From Saprospiraceae bacterium (GTDB taxonomy: Bacteria > Bacteroidota > Bacteroidia > Chitinophagales > Saprospiraceae), in NCBI GenBank assembly GCA_016717145.1, contig JADKGD010000029.1, positions 1 through 64,000 on the forward strand: a DNA stretch of 64,000 nt. The letters run 5' to 3'. Below are positions 7,686-16,077 of this stretch, one piece after another. Position numbers and translations under genes: made by a program. Below the pieces are notes generated by a model. That model had not been told where the DNA came from. It worked only from the letters and a program-made list of their open reading frames with translations, and made no database searches. The stretch's first letter is position 1, and every line of letters begins with the position of its first letter.

Positions 7686-10403
7686 TTAAAATTTTACATT
7701 CACCGCACCATTAAACATGGTACCTAGCTGACTGAAATGTGAGCCATCATAAGTAGTAAGCGCGTACCTATTATTGAATGTGATCAGATTCGACTGTCTC
7801 TTAATCAACTCTGCATTATTTATTAATGTGGTACCCGCTGCATTTTCGGCTTTAAATACCCATTCCGGTACTACATTAAGGAAGTTATTGACATTCAAAG
7901 CAATGGTTACTTTATCACTTGCGGCAAAACTTATACCTAAATCTGAAACTATTTTGGTAAGAAATTCTATTCTTAAATTACTGTCCATACCATCATTTTT
8001 GAATTTAGTTGGTCCGAATAGTGTGTTATTAATAGAGAATCCGAACTTGCCTATTTCATAATCCAAACCTAAAATGGCTTTAAATTTAGGCCTTGATGTA
8101 AACAAAAGGGCTTCCTGAGTTGCACTTAATACACTTAAATTTCCCGGTAATGCAGCAACAGATGCTGGATTCTTAATGGCCCCATCTCTCTTATTGGTAA
8201 TGGTGTAGTTACCAGCCAGGTTGAATCCAAGACTTCCTGAACCCAAAGGCACATTTTTGTATCCTGCCACAAAGTCAATACCTGAAGTCTTAGAATCCAT
8301 CGCGTTAACAAAAAAGGCTTGTCCACCATCGCCAGTTTGTGCAAAATCAATCTTTTCACCCAAAATGATTCTATCCTTAACTTTGATGTCGTAATAATCA
8401 ACCGTCAAATTAAAATCCTTAGTTGGCTTGAATCCAAATCCAAATGTGATGTTATTTGACTTTTCAGGTGACAATGCCGGAACACCATTGGCCCTTGCAG
8501 CAGAAGAAACGTTATTGATGATGCCTGTGATGACAATAGCACCACCTGGCTGAAACGAAGACTGAGATTTTTCGGTATAAATCTGATGTAAAGAAGGTGC
8601 TCTGAAGCCAGTGGAAACCGATGCCCTCAACGTAAACTTATCATCAAATAATTTATATCTCGAACTCATTTTCCACACAGTCGCACCACCAAAATCACTA
8701 TATTCTTCGTGACGTGCTGTACCATTGATGAGAAAATCCTTTGTAACATCAAAACTCAAATCCAAATAAGCACCCACATTATATCTATTAAATTTTCCTG
8801 AGTTGGCTGGTGTATTACCCTGAAAAGAGTCAGCGCCTAAGCCTACATAAGAAGCTTCATCGCCCTGAATGACTTCAAAGTTTTCACTTCTGAATTCAGA
8901 GCCAAAGGCAACTGAAATTTTATCCGAAATAGGTTTTGAAATATCAATATTGCCTACTATATGTTTAAAAGATGTTCCTCCAGGTTTAAAAGAAATAGGA
9001 GTCAAAGCACCGTAAATAAAATTTCCGTTTGCATCTGTTGAACGATTATGTGTATTGGAAACATTATAAGTCTGTTCATTGCCACCTGTAGTCAAACTGG
9101 CATCAGTCTGCCAGCCGTTCATGGATGTTTTATATCCGACTGTAGCATTGTAATCATTCAGGTCTCCTGTAAACGTGGGCACATAACCTTTATACGATTT
9201 TGGATCCTTTCCATCACCAAATAAATCGAGTAAATAAGGAAAATCAGACAATGTTCTCCAATATGGTGTTCTGTAATTGGCAAAACTGTTTACCTTCTTA
9301 TAAACGTAGGCAGCGTTGTAATAAATCTCTGAATTTGCGTTTAATTTATGCCCGCCATTGACAAGAAATTTTGCAGAAGCAGTTGCCGGCGAACCGTTGA
9401 TATTTCCTGCATCAGGATATTTATTCAAAAATGCCTGCACATCAGCCAATGGAGCGCCAAAACCAAGTACATCATCAGCCTCTGCTGCTGCATCAACTTT
9501 TCCAGGTCTGTTTGCCAAATCTATCTTGGAGAAATCAATGGTATAATTAACAAAGCCTTTTTCACCAACACTTAAACCCTGGTTTATACTTAAGCCCAAC
9601 ATTTCACCATCGCCTTTGCTTGTCGCACCGCCTCTGATGGTGGCTGATCCGTAATTAACTTTCTTTTTCAAAATAACATTCATTACTCCTGCTATCGCAT
9701 CGGAACCATATTGAGCTGAAGCACCATCTCTCAGGATTTCAACCCTTTCAATCGCATCAGTAGGAATGGCTGAGATATCAGCACCAGTCTCTCCACGTCC
9801 CGGTGAAGTTTGAACATAAACCAATGAGCTCATGTTTTTTCTTTTGCCATTGATCAGGATCAAAGTTCTGCTTGGTCCCATATTTCTGATTTCATAGGGA
9901 TCCAATAATGAGGTCGCATCGTTTACAGGCGTTTGCACTGTATTAAAAGACGGGATTCTATATTGTAACGCTTTGTCAAAAGTTGTCTGACCTGTCCCCA
10001 TTATGTCCTTAGCAGACAACACATCTATAGGCAGTGGGCTGGTAGTGTTGGATCGAGGGGCTGATCTGCTTCCAACCAAAACGACATCTTCCAGTCTTAT
10101 GGCATCATCAGCCATAGAAACGTTCCAGATACGTGTTTCTCTTGTGCCAAGAGTAACATTGATCATTTGAGTGGAATATCCAATAAAACTTGCCGATATG
10201 GTATACATCCCCGGGTCAAGGGTAAAACTATAATCCCCGCTGACATCCGTAATTGTACCAATATTTCCGGGGCTTGCTGTAACATTTGCACCAATGATAG
10301 GGCTCCCGCCACTATCAGTAATGGTTCCTGAGAAAGTGGCTTTCTGTGCTTGTATACCTGTAAAAACAATACAGCAAAATAAAAATGTAAAATACTTCAC
10401 CAT
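7686..10403 (-). CDS. TonB-dependent outer-membrane receptor
   Basis: The 905-residue product has a signal peptide (residues 1-19), a carboxypeptidase-D-like regulatory domain (about 21-105), a plug domain (about 115-240, with RNMGPSRTLILINGKRK and AIERVEILRDGASAQYGSDAIAG) and a long beta-barrel ending in aromatic residues (NVKF). Such receptors import a scarce ligand across the outer membrane with energy from TonB/ExbBD. There is no SusD partner, so glycan uptake in the SusCD manner is not supported; the ligand is unknown. The gene stands alone with its own promoter and shares the terminator at 7631. Confidence 0.92.
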   Translation of the reverse strand: MVKYFTFLFCCIVFTGIQAQKATFSGTITDSGGSPIIGANVTASPGNIGTITDVSGDYSFTLDPGMYTISASFIGYSTQMINVTLGTRETRIWNVSMADDAIRLEDVVLVGSRSAPRSNTTSPLPIDVLSAKDIMGTGQTTFDKALQYRIPSFNTVQTPVNDATSLLDPYEIRNMGPSRTLILINGKRKNMSSLVYVQTSPGRGETGADISAIPTDAIERVEILRDGASAQYGSDAIAGVMNVILKKKVNYGSATIRGGATSKGDGEMLGLSINQGLSVGEKGFVNYTIDFSKIDLANRPGKVDAAAEADDVLGFGAPLADVQAFLNKYPDAGNINGSPATASAKFLVNGGHKLNANSEIYYNAAYVYKKVNSFANYRTPYWRTLSDFPYLLDLFGDGKDPKSYKGYVPTFTGDLNDYNATVGYKTSMNGWQTDASLTTGGNEQTYNVSNTHNRSTDANGNFIYGALTPISFKPGGTSFKHIVGNIDISKPISDKISVAFGSEFRSENFEVIQGDEASYVGLGADSFQGNTPANSGKFNRYNVGAYLDLSFDVTKDFLINGTARHEEYSDFGGATVWKMSSRYKLFDDKFTLRASVSTGFRAPSLHQIYTEKSQSSFQPGGAIVITGIINNVSSAARANGVPALSPEKSNNITFGFGFKPTKDFNLTVDYYDIKVKDRIILGEKIDFAQTGDGGQAFFVNAMDSKTSGIDFVAGYKNVPLGSGSLGFNLAGNYTITNKRDGAIKNPASVAALPGNLSVLSATQEALLFTSRPKFKAILGLDYEIGKFGFSINNTLFGPTKFKNDGMDSNLRIEFLTKIVSDLGISFAASDKVTIALNVNNFLNVVPEWVFKAENAAGTTLINNAELIKRQSNLITFNNRYALTTYDGSHFSQLGTMFNGAVNVKF

Positions 10404-10443
10404 GATAATAAGTTTATTTTGTTAAAAAAATTGTTTGATAAAA

Positions 10444-10451
10444 CAAATATA
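10444..10451 (-). promoter_or_regulatory. Bacteroidota -7 element for the TonB receptor
   Basis: TATATTTG on the minus strand matches TAnnTTTG, about 40 bp upstream of the receptor ATG. The rest of the roughly 300-bp gap up to 10701 is AT-rich and shows nothing else. Confidence 0.5.
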
Positions 10452-10701
10452 GTTTTTTTTAGTGATGCATTACTTTTTTTTCAATATGTTTTATTATATT
10501 TATATTTAATTATATTGTTTGGAAGATATATTATACTGAATATTGACTTGTCATATAATATAATTTTATAAAATACCACTTAATCAGTATCTTTAAAATT
10601 GTATTGTTGCAGAATTTTGAATTTGGAAAACTATGCCGGACATTAAAAATTTGAAACAAACCAACATAGGATCAGAACAGAACATATCCTCAGTATGTAT
10701 G

Positions 10702-12096
10702 TTAGAATGTTAAAACTTTTGTGGAAGGATATTTTTCTATCCAGGTTTTGATAATTTGATTACATTCCGGATTGGGTGCCAAATATTTGATAGCTTCCTT
10801 CCATTCTTCTACACCATAATTGATGTCAGATATTGATATATAACCGTAACCACGATAGTGTCCTTCCTCCACAAGCACAATACCTTTTTCTTCTTTATTT
10901 CTTCCATCAACCACAATAAAAAAATTTTCATCAAAATACCTCTTTAACAAGTCAATAGCTTCAATTGCCCTTAAATTATATATTTCCGCTGGCTCTATAT
11001 GCATGCAAGCGCCCGCACAGATACCCGTCTGGAAATAAAAGCAGCTTCCTTCGTGGGTATATAATCCATTCAGTCCGGAACATAAGCTGAGCCCTTCCGT
11101 AATCATCAGCAAGTGACTACGCGCCGAAGCCTTGGAGCCGTAATGATTGAGTATGTGTTTATGTAGCCTCGATTTAACATTTGATTTGTCCCAATCAAAA
11201 CGAATATAACCTTTTTCGTCTGTGTATTGATGAATAAAATATGGGTATTCTTTTGTTTTTTGTGCCTTATTAATCTCTGGTTGCAATGCTTTAATTTCGC
11301 TGGATTCAAACAGCATGGCTAAAAGTTCGTTGCCTGTTTCTTCATATGTTATGTCTGCAACTTTATTGATAAATTTGTCCGTTTTTGCATCCATATTTCC
11401 GAAGTGTTGCATGACACGTTTTTTAATATTGATGCTTTTACCTACATAAATGACATGTCCATAAACGTTATAAAAATAATATACACCTGCAGATTCCGGC
11501 AAGTTATGAATACGTTCCAGTGAAATATCTTTTGGTAAATGTGACGCCTTGATACCTGCATTAACGATTCTGTCTACTTTGTGTATACCATCCTCCTGTC
11601 GCATCACCCGATTTAGCACGTCTACCGTTGCCAATACATCATCCATGGCACGATGCCGGTTTTCCACTTTTATATCAAAATGTCTGATCAGGTTTCCAAG
11701 ACTATAAGATCTGAGACCAGGGAAGGCCTTACGGCTTAATACCACTGTACATAATTGTTTGCGTGTGTAGGTAAACCCAAGTGATGCCAGTTCTTCCCGG
11801 ATGAAACTATAATCAAAGCGTACATTATGCGCTACAAAAATGGCGCCTTCCGTCATGGTTACTACCTGTTTTGCGATCTCATAAAATCTGGGCGCAGTAG
11901 CCACCATGCTATTTGTAATGCCTGTAATTCGGGTGATTTCAGTAGGAATTGATCTTTCGGGATTAACTAAAGACTGAAAGGTGTCAATGATTTTATCACC
12001 ATCATAAAGTGCGATGGCAATTTCAGTAATACGATCCCGACGGGCAAGACCACCTGTGGTCTCTATGTCTACTACAGCGTATATTTTTTTTGTCAT
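10702..12096 (-). CDS. DEDDh exonuclease fused to GIY-YIG (UvrC/Cho-like) nuclease
   Basis: The 464-residue product joins two nuclease domains. Residues 5-170 are a DnaQ-type 3'-5' exonuclease with VDIETTG (D10, E12), HNVRFDYSF and HRAMDD supplying the acidic and histidine residues. Residues about 200-280 are a GIY-YIG domain (AGVYYFYN, then IYVGKS and KKRVMQHF) like that of UvrC and Cho. The C-terminal part has a cysteine-containing segment but no UvrC RNase H-like half. The architecture is widespread in Bacteroidota and Actinobacteria and is presumed to act in DNA repair. A TATCTTTG promoter element lies just upstream, and the gene is monocistronic. Confidence 0.88.
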   Translation of the reverse strand: MTKKIYAVVDIETTGGLARRDRITEIAIALYDGDKIIDTFQSLVNPERSIPTEITRITGITNSMVATAPRFYEIAKQVVTMTEGAIFVAHNVRFDYSFIREELASLGFTYTRKQLCTVVLSRKAFPGLRSYSLGNLIRHFDIKVENRHRAMDDVLATVDVLNRVMRQEDGIHKVDRIVNAGIKASHLPKDISLERIHNLPESAGVYYFYNVYGHVIYVGKSINIKKRVMQHFGNMDAKTDKFINKVADITYEETGNELLAMLFESSEIKALQPEINKAQKTKEYPYFIHQYTDEKGYIRFDWDKSNVKSRLHKHILNHYGSKASARSHLLMITEGLSLCSGLNGLYTHEGSCFYFQTGICAGACMHIEPAEIYNLRAIEAIDLLKRYFDENFFIVVDGRNKEEKGIVLVEEGHYRGYGYISISDINYGVEEWKEAIKYLAPNPECNQIIKTWIEKYPSTKVLTF

Positions 12097-12113
12097 GAAG
12101 AATAAAAAAATAT

Positions 12114-12121
12114 CAAAGATA
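12114..12121 (-). promoter_or_regulatory. Bacteroidota -7 element for the exonuclease/GIY-YIG gene
   Basis: TATCTTTG on the minus strand is an exact TAnnTTTG match about 18 bp upstream of the ATG at 12096, consistent with a short leader. Confidence 0.6.
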
Positions 12122-12303
12122 AAGATTTTATGAATCGGGAAGTATTACCATGAATAATAATTAATGCCATATGCTGCTAGTTCATTGTTTTCATATACTC
12201 AGTTTCGGCACAAAAATTTCATGAGTTCCCTCCTCATAGTGGAAACTATGACTCGTTCATGAATCACTGACAAATCACTTCAGCTCCAATTTTTAAGGAA
12301 AAC

Positions 12304-12900
12304 TTATTGCTCCTCCCTGCTTCCGAAAAAACGATATTTTTCCTGTTGTTTTGGACGATCTGCAGGCAAATTTCTCAGCGGTTCGCAAGGTTTTAATGTC
12401 TGATAACAATCATCCGGCAATTGCTGATAAAGTTTGGTTCCTTCACTTTTCCAGTTTAACATATCATCACTTACTGTCTTAATAATTCGGGCAGGGTTAC
12501 CAACTATCAGGCTTCTTGAAGGAAAAGATGCACTAGATGCAACAAAAGTTAATGCACCCACAATACATTCGTCCCCGATTACTGCTTCATCCATAATGAC
12601 ACTATTCATTCCTATCAGTGTATTTTTTCCGATAGTGGCTCCATGTATAATGGCGCCGTGTCCGATATGTGCGTCGGCATATAAGACAACCCTTTTGCCT
12701 GGAAACATATGAATGGTACAATTCTCCTGGACATTACAACCATCACTGATTATGATTTCGCCCCAATCTCCCCGAATGGCGGCGCCAGGGCCTATATAAA
12801 CATGTCGGCCTATGATTACATTTCCCGTGACCGTTGCTTGCTGATGAACAAAAGAGGTCTCGTGAATTACCGGAATATATCCATTAAACTCATATGTCAT
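12304..12900 (-). CDS. PaaY-like gamma-carbonic-anhydrase family hexapeptide protein
   Basis: The 198-residue product is a left-handed beta-helix protein with hexapeptide repeats (GNVIIG, GPGAAI, GHGAII, GKNTLI) and the histidines of the gamma-carbonic anhydrase site (HMFPG, HIGHGA). Both the length and the C-terminal tail (EGTKLYQQL, LKPCEPLR) match PaaY, a thioesterase-like accessory of phenylacetate catabolism, more than plain YrdA. No other paa gene is present, so the pathway role is unproven. It overlaps the upstream YkgJ-like gene by 11 bp and is cotranscribed. Confidence 0.82.
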   Translation of the reverse strand: MTYEFNGYIPVIHETSFVHQQATVTGNVIIGRHVYIGPGAAIRGDWGEIIISDGCNVQENCTIHMFPGKRVVLYADAHIGHGAIIHGATIGKNTLIGMNSVIMDEAVIGDECIVGALTFVASSASFPSRSLIVGNPARIIKTVSDDMLNWKSEGTKLYQQLPDDCYQTLKPCEPLRNLPADRPKQQEKYRFFGSREEQ

Positions 12901-13396
12901 TTGATGATAGTTGGGACTTAAGTAAGTTTACGATATGATAAGCTGCAGGGCAAACAATGGTATTTGCAAGATTTAAGGCTGGTCTGCTCCCGAAATCTGC
13001 TTCGTCTGTGTGTGGGTATCTCCGACAGGCATCAGGCCTTATCTCATAAACTGCACAGGTGTTGTCATCGTTCAGAAAAGAACAAGGCACACCGTTGAGT
13101 ACCATATCCCCATTAATGTCAGTAAGTACGTGCTGTCGGATAAACTGTTTTGGACTTTGATTAAAATGTTTTGCCAATCTGTTAATGTCCGACTTGATAA
13201 CAATTGCAGGTGATGTACGACAGCAATTGGCACATTTTAAACAATCGATGGCTTCAAAAACCTCGGTATGAGCCTTCAACAATGTTGGCAATATCTTCAG
13301 TTTCGGTAAAGGTAGCAATGTTTTCAAAAAAGCTTTGTTTTCTTCTTTTTGCGTCTTTGCATTTTCTGACCATTCTTGCATTAAATCGATACCCAT
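12890..13396 (-). CDS. YkgJ-type cysteine-cluster protein
   Basis: The product (168 residues from the ATG at 13396) has the CxxCxxCC pattern LKCANCCRTSP and later CSFLND..CAVYEIRPDACRRYP, the hallmark of the YkgJ/UPF0153 family predicted to bind a zinc or iron-sulfur centre. The start at 13396 is preferred over an ATG nine codons upstream because it forms a TAATG overlap with the preceding stop, which implies coupling. The family has no established function. It belongs to a run of overlapping minus-strand genes. Confidence 0.8.
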   Translation of the reverse strand: MGIDLMQEWSENAKTQKEENKAFLKTLLPLPKLKILPTLLKAHTEVFEAIDCLKCANCCRTSPAIVIKSDINRLAKHFNQSPKQFIRQHVLTDINGDMVLNGVPCSFLNDDNTCAVYEIRPDACRRYPHTDEADFGSRPALNLANTIVCPAAYHIVNLLKSQLSSNDI

Positions 13397-13656
13397 TAGT
13401 GTAAAAATATTTGTTCTGTCCAATAATGACCATCATCCAGTGTAATTTCTACTTCATACTTTCCACGTGTCCAGAATCGGGTAGCCAGACCATATTTTTG
13501 AACCTGCAAGCGGTGTTGAAATCTGATATTTTTTCCAGCATCATAAATCCTTATTTGATACGCCAATTGATCCGGATTGTCAATAAATAAAATCTCTTGT
13601 CCTTCTATACTGGTCGGAATGATGTGAATATTTGTTATAAGAGCCTGCTTTGACAC
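13396..13656 (-). CDS. C-terminal part (sorting-domain-like) of frameshifted secreted protein
   Basis: The open frame really begins upstream, near 13759, reading FSEIYWHVRALGENATGTKF and then VSKQALITNIHIIPTS. The last 75 residues resemble a type-IX secretion C-terminal sorting domain: IRIYDAGKNI, then GKYEVEITLDDGHYWTEQIFLH. This would direct export through the outer membrane and surface anchoring. No separate start codon is convincing. It is the end of the gene that begins at 14042, split by a one-base indel in T5 at 13754-13758. Confidence 0.62.
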   Translation of the reverse strand: MSKQALITNIHIIPTSIEGQEILFIDNPDQLAYQIRIYDAGKNIRFQHRLQVQKYGLATRFWTRGKYEVEITLDDGHYWTEQIFLH

Positions 13657-13727
13657 AACTATATTTGATGTTTTAAAAAAAGTGAATGTTTCAAATTTGG
13701 TGCCTGTCGCATTTTCTCCTAAAGCCC

Positions 13728-14042
13728 TTACGTGCCAATATATTTCACTGAAATTTTTAGCCTGGTTATTTGTATTTCACTATCTAAAATTATAGAGTCT
13801 AAAATTATGTTTTTAAAAGATTTTGTATCAGATATTTGAATATGATATCTTTGGGCAACAGTCGAAGGTCGCCATTTTAATAAAATATCTTTAAAATAAA
13901 CTGTTTCATTTTCAGTAGGATGGATGTACATTATCTTTGAATCTGAAACTTGGAGCCAGTATACTGAAGGGTCCACATGTCTTCCCTGCAGCCATGATGA
14001 CAGCAACAAAAAGATGACAATCAACAATTTATAAATTGGCAT
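13728..14042 (-). CDS. N-terminal part of frameshifted secreted Fn3-like protein
   Basis: Residues 1-20 are a signal peptide (MPIYKLLIVIFLLLSSWLQG). The following segment (VDPSVYWLQVSD, then ILLKWRPSTVAQRYHIQISD) is the first half of a fibronectin-III-like domain whose second half (IYWHVRALGE) lies in the shifted frame downstream. The joined protein would be about 215 residues: signal, one Fn3-like domain, sorting domain. This is short for a type-IX cargo, and it may be an adhesin-like or decoration protein. The shift can be repaired in T5 at 13754-13758. Confidence 0.6.
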   Translation of the reverse strand: MPIYKLLIVIFLLLSSWLQGRHVDPSVYWLQVSDSKIMYIHPTENETVYFKDILLKWRPSTVAQRYHIQISDTKSFKNIILDSIILDSEIQITRLKISVKYIGT

Positions 14043-14145
14043 AAAGTTGGTTTACGATCACAGACTCCCAATGTCCCTGACAGGTCATAAAGGTAATAAA
14101 AATAAAATAAAATATTGGTTAAAATGAAGCCAAATTTTAGGGAAA

Positions 14146-14679
14146 CTATATTCCTGAAATTCTATTCCATAAAGCCCGAAATGCAATACCAAAATCAGCA
14201 TCACGGGGACCTTCACCCTGATCAAGCAAGGTAAAGCTACCCTTTGGTTTTTCCTGGACATTAAATTTAAACACAAAATTTTCAGGCTCGTTTTCTGCTA
14301 GTCTAAAGGTGCCGAATCGAAGATCATAATATAAAAGTGAATCGTTGTTTTGTCGTTCCAGAACATAATAACCATTACTAAACCATCTAAGCGTTTTTAA
14401 GGTAGCATCCGTTTCAAGGTCATCTTTAAATGCAGCATCAGTCTTATTTATCCTGGTCAATTTAAATAGTTTTTCCTTATCAAAAAACGAATATTGGCCG
14501 TAATAATAAGCACTGTCTGTCTCAGCAATGCCTCCCCATAAAACATTATTCAAAATGGTAGGTGTAGTCATATATCTGGAAAATTCAATGTGGTCATGAT
14601 GCAATGAATTTTCAAAAATAGTATTGATTCTCGTTTTGTTAAAAATAGTGAACAACATATATATACTGCTGATTATCAA
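14146..14679 (-). CDS. C-terminal part of frameshifted YdjM/DUF457-type membrane protein
   Basis: This frame carries the soluble C-terminal half typical of Bacteroidota YdjM-family proteins: NKTRINTIFENSL, FSRYMTTPTILNNVLWGG, AETDSAYYYGQYSFFD. The genuine reading joins the upstream piece at KLVQ followed by KRRFWNNTGLIISSIYM, with one base missing from T4 at 14703-14706. The ATG at 14679 is internal. Function is not established for this half. Confidence 0.68.
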   Translation of the reverse strand: MIISSIYMLFTIFNKTRINTIFENSLHHDHIEFSRYMTTPTILNNVLWGGIAETDSAYYYGQYSFFDKEKLFKLTRINKTDAAFKDDLETDATLKTLRWFSNGYYVLERQNNDSLLYYDLRFGTFRLAENEPENFVFKFNVQEKPKGSFTLLDQGEGPRDADFGIAFRALWNRISGI

Positions 14680-15343
14680 TCCGGTATTGTTCCAAAAACG
14701 TCTTTTGGACTAGCTTTTGCAAAAATAAAGCAATGATCAGACATAGCATAAATGGCACTGTATAAGCAGGGTCTGCTACAGCTATATTATTAAACGCTAT
14801 GCGTTGATTTGAAAAAGGTGAAAAAAATTGTGTGCCATAAGTAGTAAAGCAGTCTAAAATCGGATGGGTAACCAAGGCAAGAAAAAACATCCACTGCCAC
14901 TGCCTGATGCTAGCTTCAGCTGGCCCATATGACTTACGGTGATACCTTCTGTACACTAAATAACCAAATCCAAACATCCAGGCCAAACCAAAAGTAACCT
15001 TGAATACAGAAATTGAACCCACAAACATGATAGCAAGCCCTATGATGCCCAAAAGAAGACTCCAGCCAATAATGCCAAAAGTCTTATGATAATTACTGGC
15101 ATACATCTTCCAGACAAGCCAGCCCATCAAAAATGCCAAAATCAATGAGAAAATAAATGAGTGGGATATCCCCCTGTGAAAGGCGAGAGAATCTATTGGT
15201 TCCATAAAAAAATTGGACAGAACATCAAGATCAGGAATGGTGCCTGCAATAGCACCCCAAACCATAGCCCTATTGCCTGCCTTTTTTCCCAATGTGGCTT
15301 CACCAACTGCTGCACCAAGAATAATTTGTGTCAATGAATCCAT
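14639..15343 (-). CDS. YdjM/DUF457-type metal-dependent hydrolase-like membrane protein, N-terminal part
   Basis: The product starts MDSLTQIILGAAVGEATLGK and contains GTIPDLDVL, FHRGISHS and THPILDCFTTYG, the conserved metal-site-like histidines and aspartates of the YdjM (DUF457) family of polytopic inner-membrane proteins. Four to five membrane spans are visible. Escherichia coli YdjM is in the LexA regulon, but nothing here shows such control. The last 20 residues are from the wrong frame; the true continuation is the frame at 14146-14679. The joined protein would be about 390 residues. Confidence 0.75.
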   Translation of the reverse strand: MDSLTQIILGAAVGEATLGKKAGNRAMVWGAIAGTIPDLDVLSNFFMEPIDSLAFHRGISHSFIFSLILAFLMGWLVWKMYASNYHKTFGIIGWSLLLGIIGLAIMFVGSISVFKVTFGLAWMFGFGYLVYRRYHRKSYGPAEASIRQWQWMFFLALVTHPILDCFTTYGTQFFSPFSNQRIAFNNIAVADPAYTVPFMLCLIIALFLQKLVQKTFLEQYRIDNQQYIYVVHYF

Positions 15344-15352
15344 TACTATATT

Positions 15353-16075
15353 TTATGTCTGGACAATATGTAGCTTATCCATAGCTTTGCTTGCTGCTGC
15401 TTGTTCGGCTGATTTTTTATTAAAATCTTCAGAAGTGGATATTTCCACTCCATCTATAATTACGGCCACCTTAAAACAATCTCTCTTATCCAGTTTAAAT
15501 TTTGCAAGCGTCGTAAAACTGATTTCCTTACCGTTTTTTTGACACCATTCGAGCAATTGCGATTTATGATTATCGTCTTTGGTTTCGAGTTCATTCATAT
15601 CGAGATATCTCATCAGGATATTTTTGATGACGTAATTTTTTGTTTTTTCATAACCAAATTCAATATAAATAGCACCTACCAATGCTTCCAATGCATTTCC
15701 CAACATTGAACTACTCATCTTGCCCAGGCTATATTCAGATAATATAACATCCAGACCCATATTGTCAGCTATTTCATTGAGCGTATGCCGTTTTACAATT
15801 TTAGACCTCATTTTGGTCAAAAAGCCCTCGTCTTTATTCGGATATTTTTTAAACAAATATTCAGCAACAATAGTGGACAAAATTGCATCCCCAAGATACT
15901 CCAACCTTTCGTTCGTGGGTCGACCAGGGGTTTCATTGGTCATGGATTTATGATAGAACGCCGTTTTAAAAAGATTTAAACGTGCAGGTGTAAAACCTAA
16001 AATAGGCCGAAGCTGCATGGTAAGTGCTTTATCTGCAGAAATAAATCTATTGTAAAAACGACGTATTATATCCAA
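15353..16075 (-). CDS. rnc: Ribonuclease III
   Basis: The 240-residue product is a standard RNase III that cleaves double-stranded RNA in rRNA and mRNA processing. The signature NERLEYLGDAILSTIVAEYL lies at about residues 54-73, the second acidic cluster is NALEALVGAIYIEFG at about 125-139, and a double-stranded RNA-binding domain occupies about 163-236. It begins two bases after the fabF stop, so it is cotranscribed with fabF, an arrangement common in this phylum. Confidence 0.95.
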   Translation of the reverse strand: MDIIRRFYNRFISADKALTMQLRPILGFTPARLNLFKTAFYHKSMTNETPGRPTNERLEYLGDAILSTIVAEYLFKKYPNKDEGFLTKMRSKIVKRHTLNEIADNMGLDVILSEYSLGKMSSSMLGNALEALVGAIYIEFGYEKTKNYVIKNILMRYLDMNELETKDDNHKSQLLEWCQKNGKEISFTTLAKFKLDKRDCFKVAVIIDGVEISTSEDFNKKSAEQAAASKAMDKLHIVQT

Positions 16076-16077
16076 AG

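Noticed and set aside
7686..10403. SusC/SusD-type glycan uptake locus
   Set aside because: No SusD-like gene or glycan hydrolase lies next to the receptor.
12220..12262. Hairpin TCATAGT-GGAA-ACTATGA between the PaaY-like and exonuclease genes
   Set aside because: Short stem and no T tract, so neither a terminator nor a recognised RNA element.
12304..12900. Phenylacetate degradation locus
   Set aside because: Only a PaaY-like protein is present; no paaA-K genes are near.
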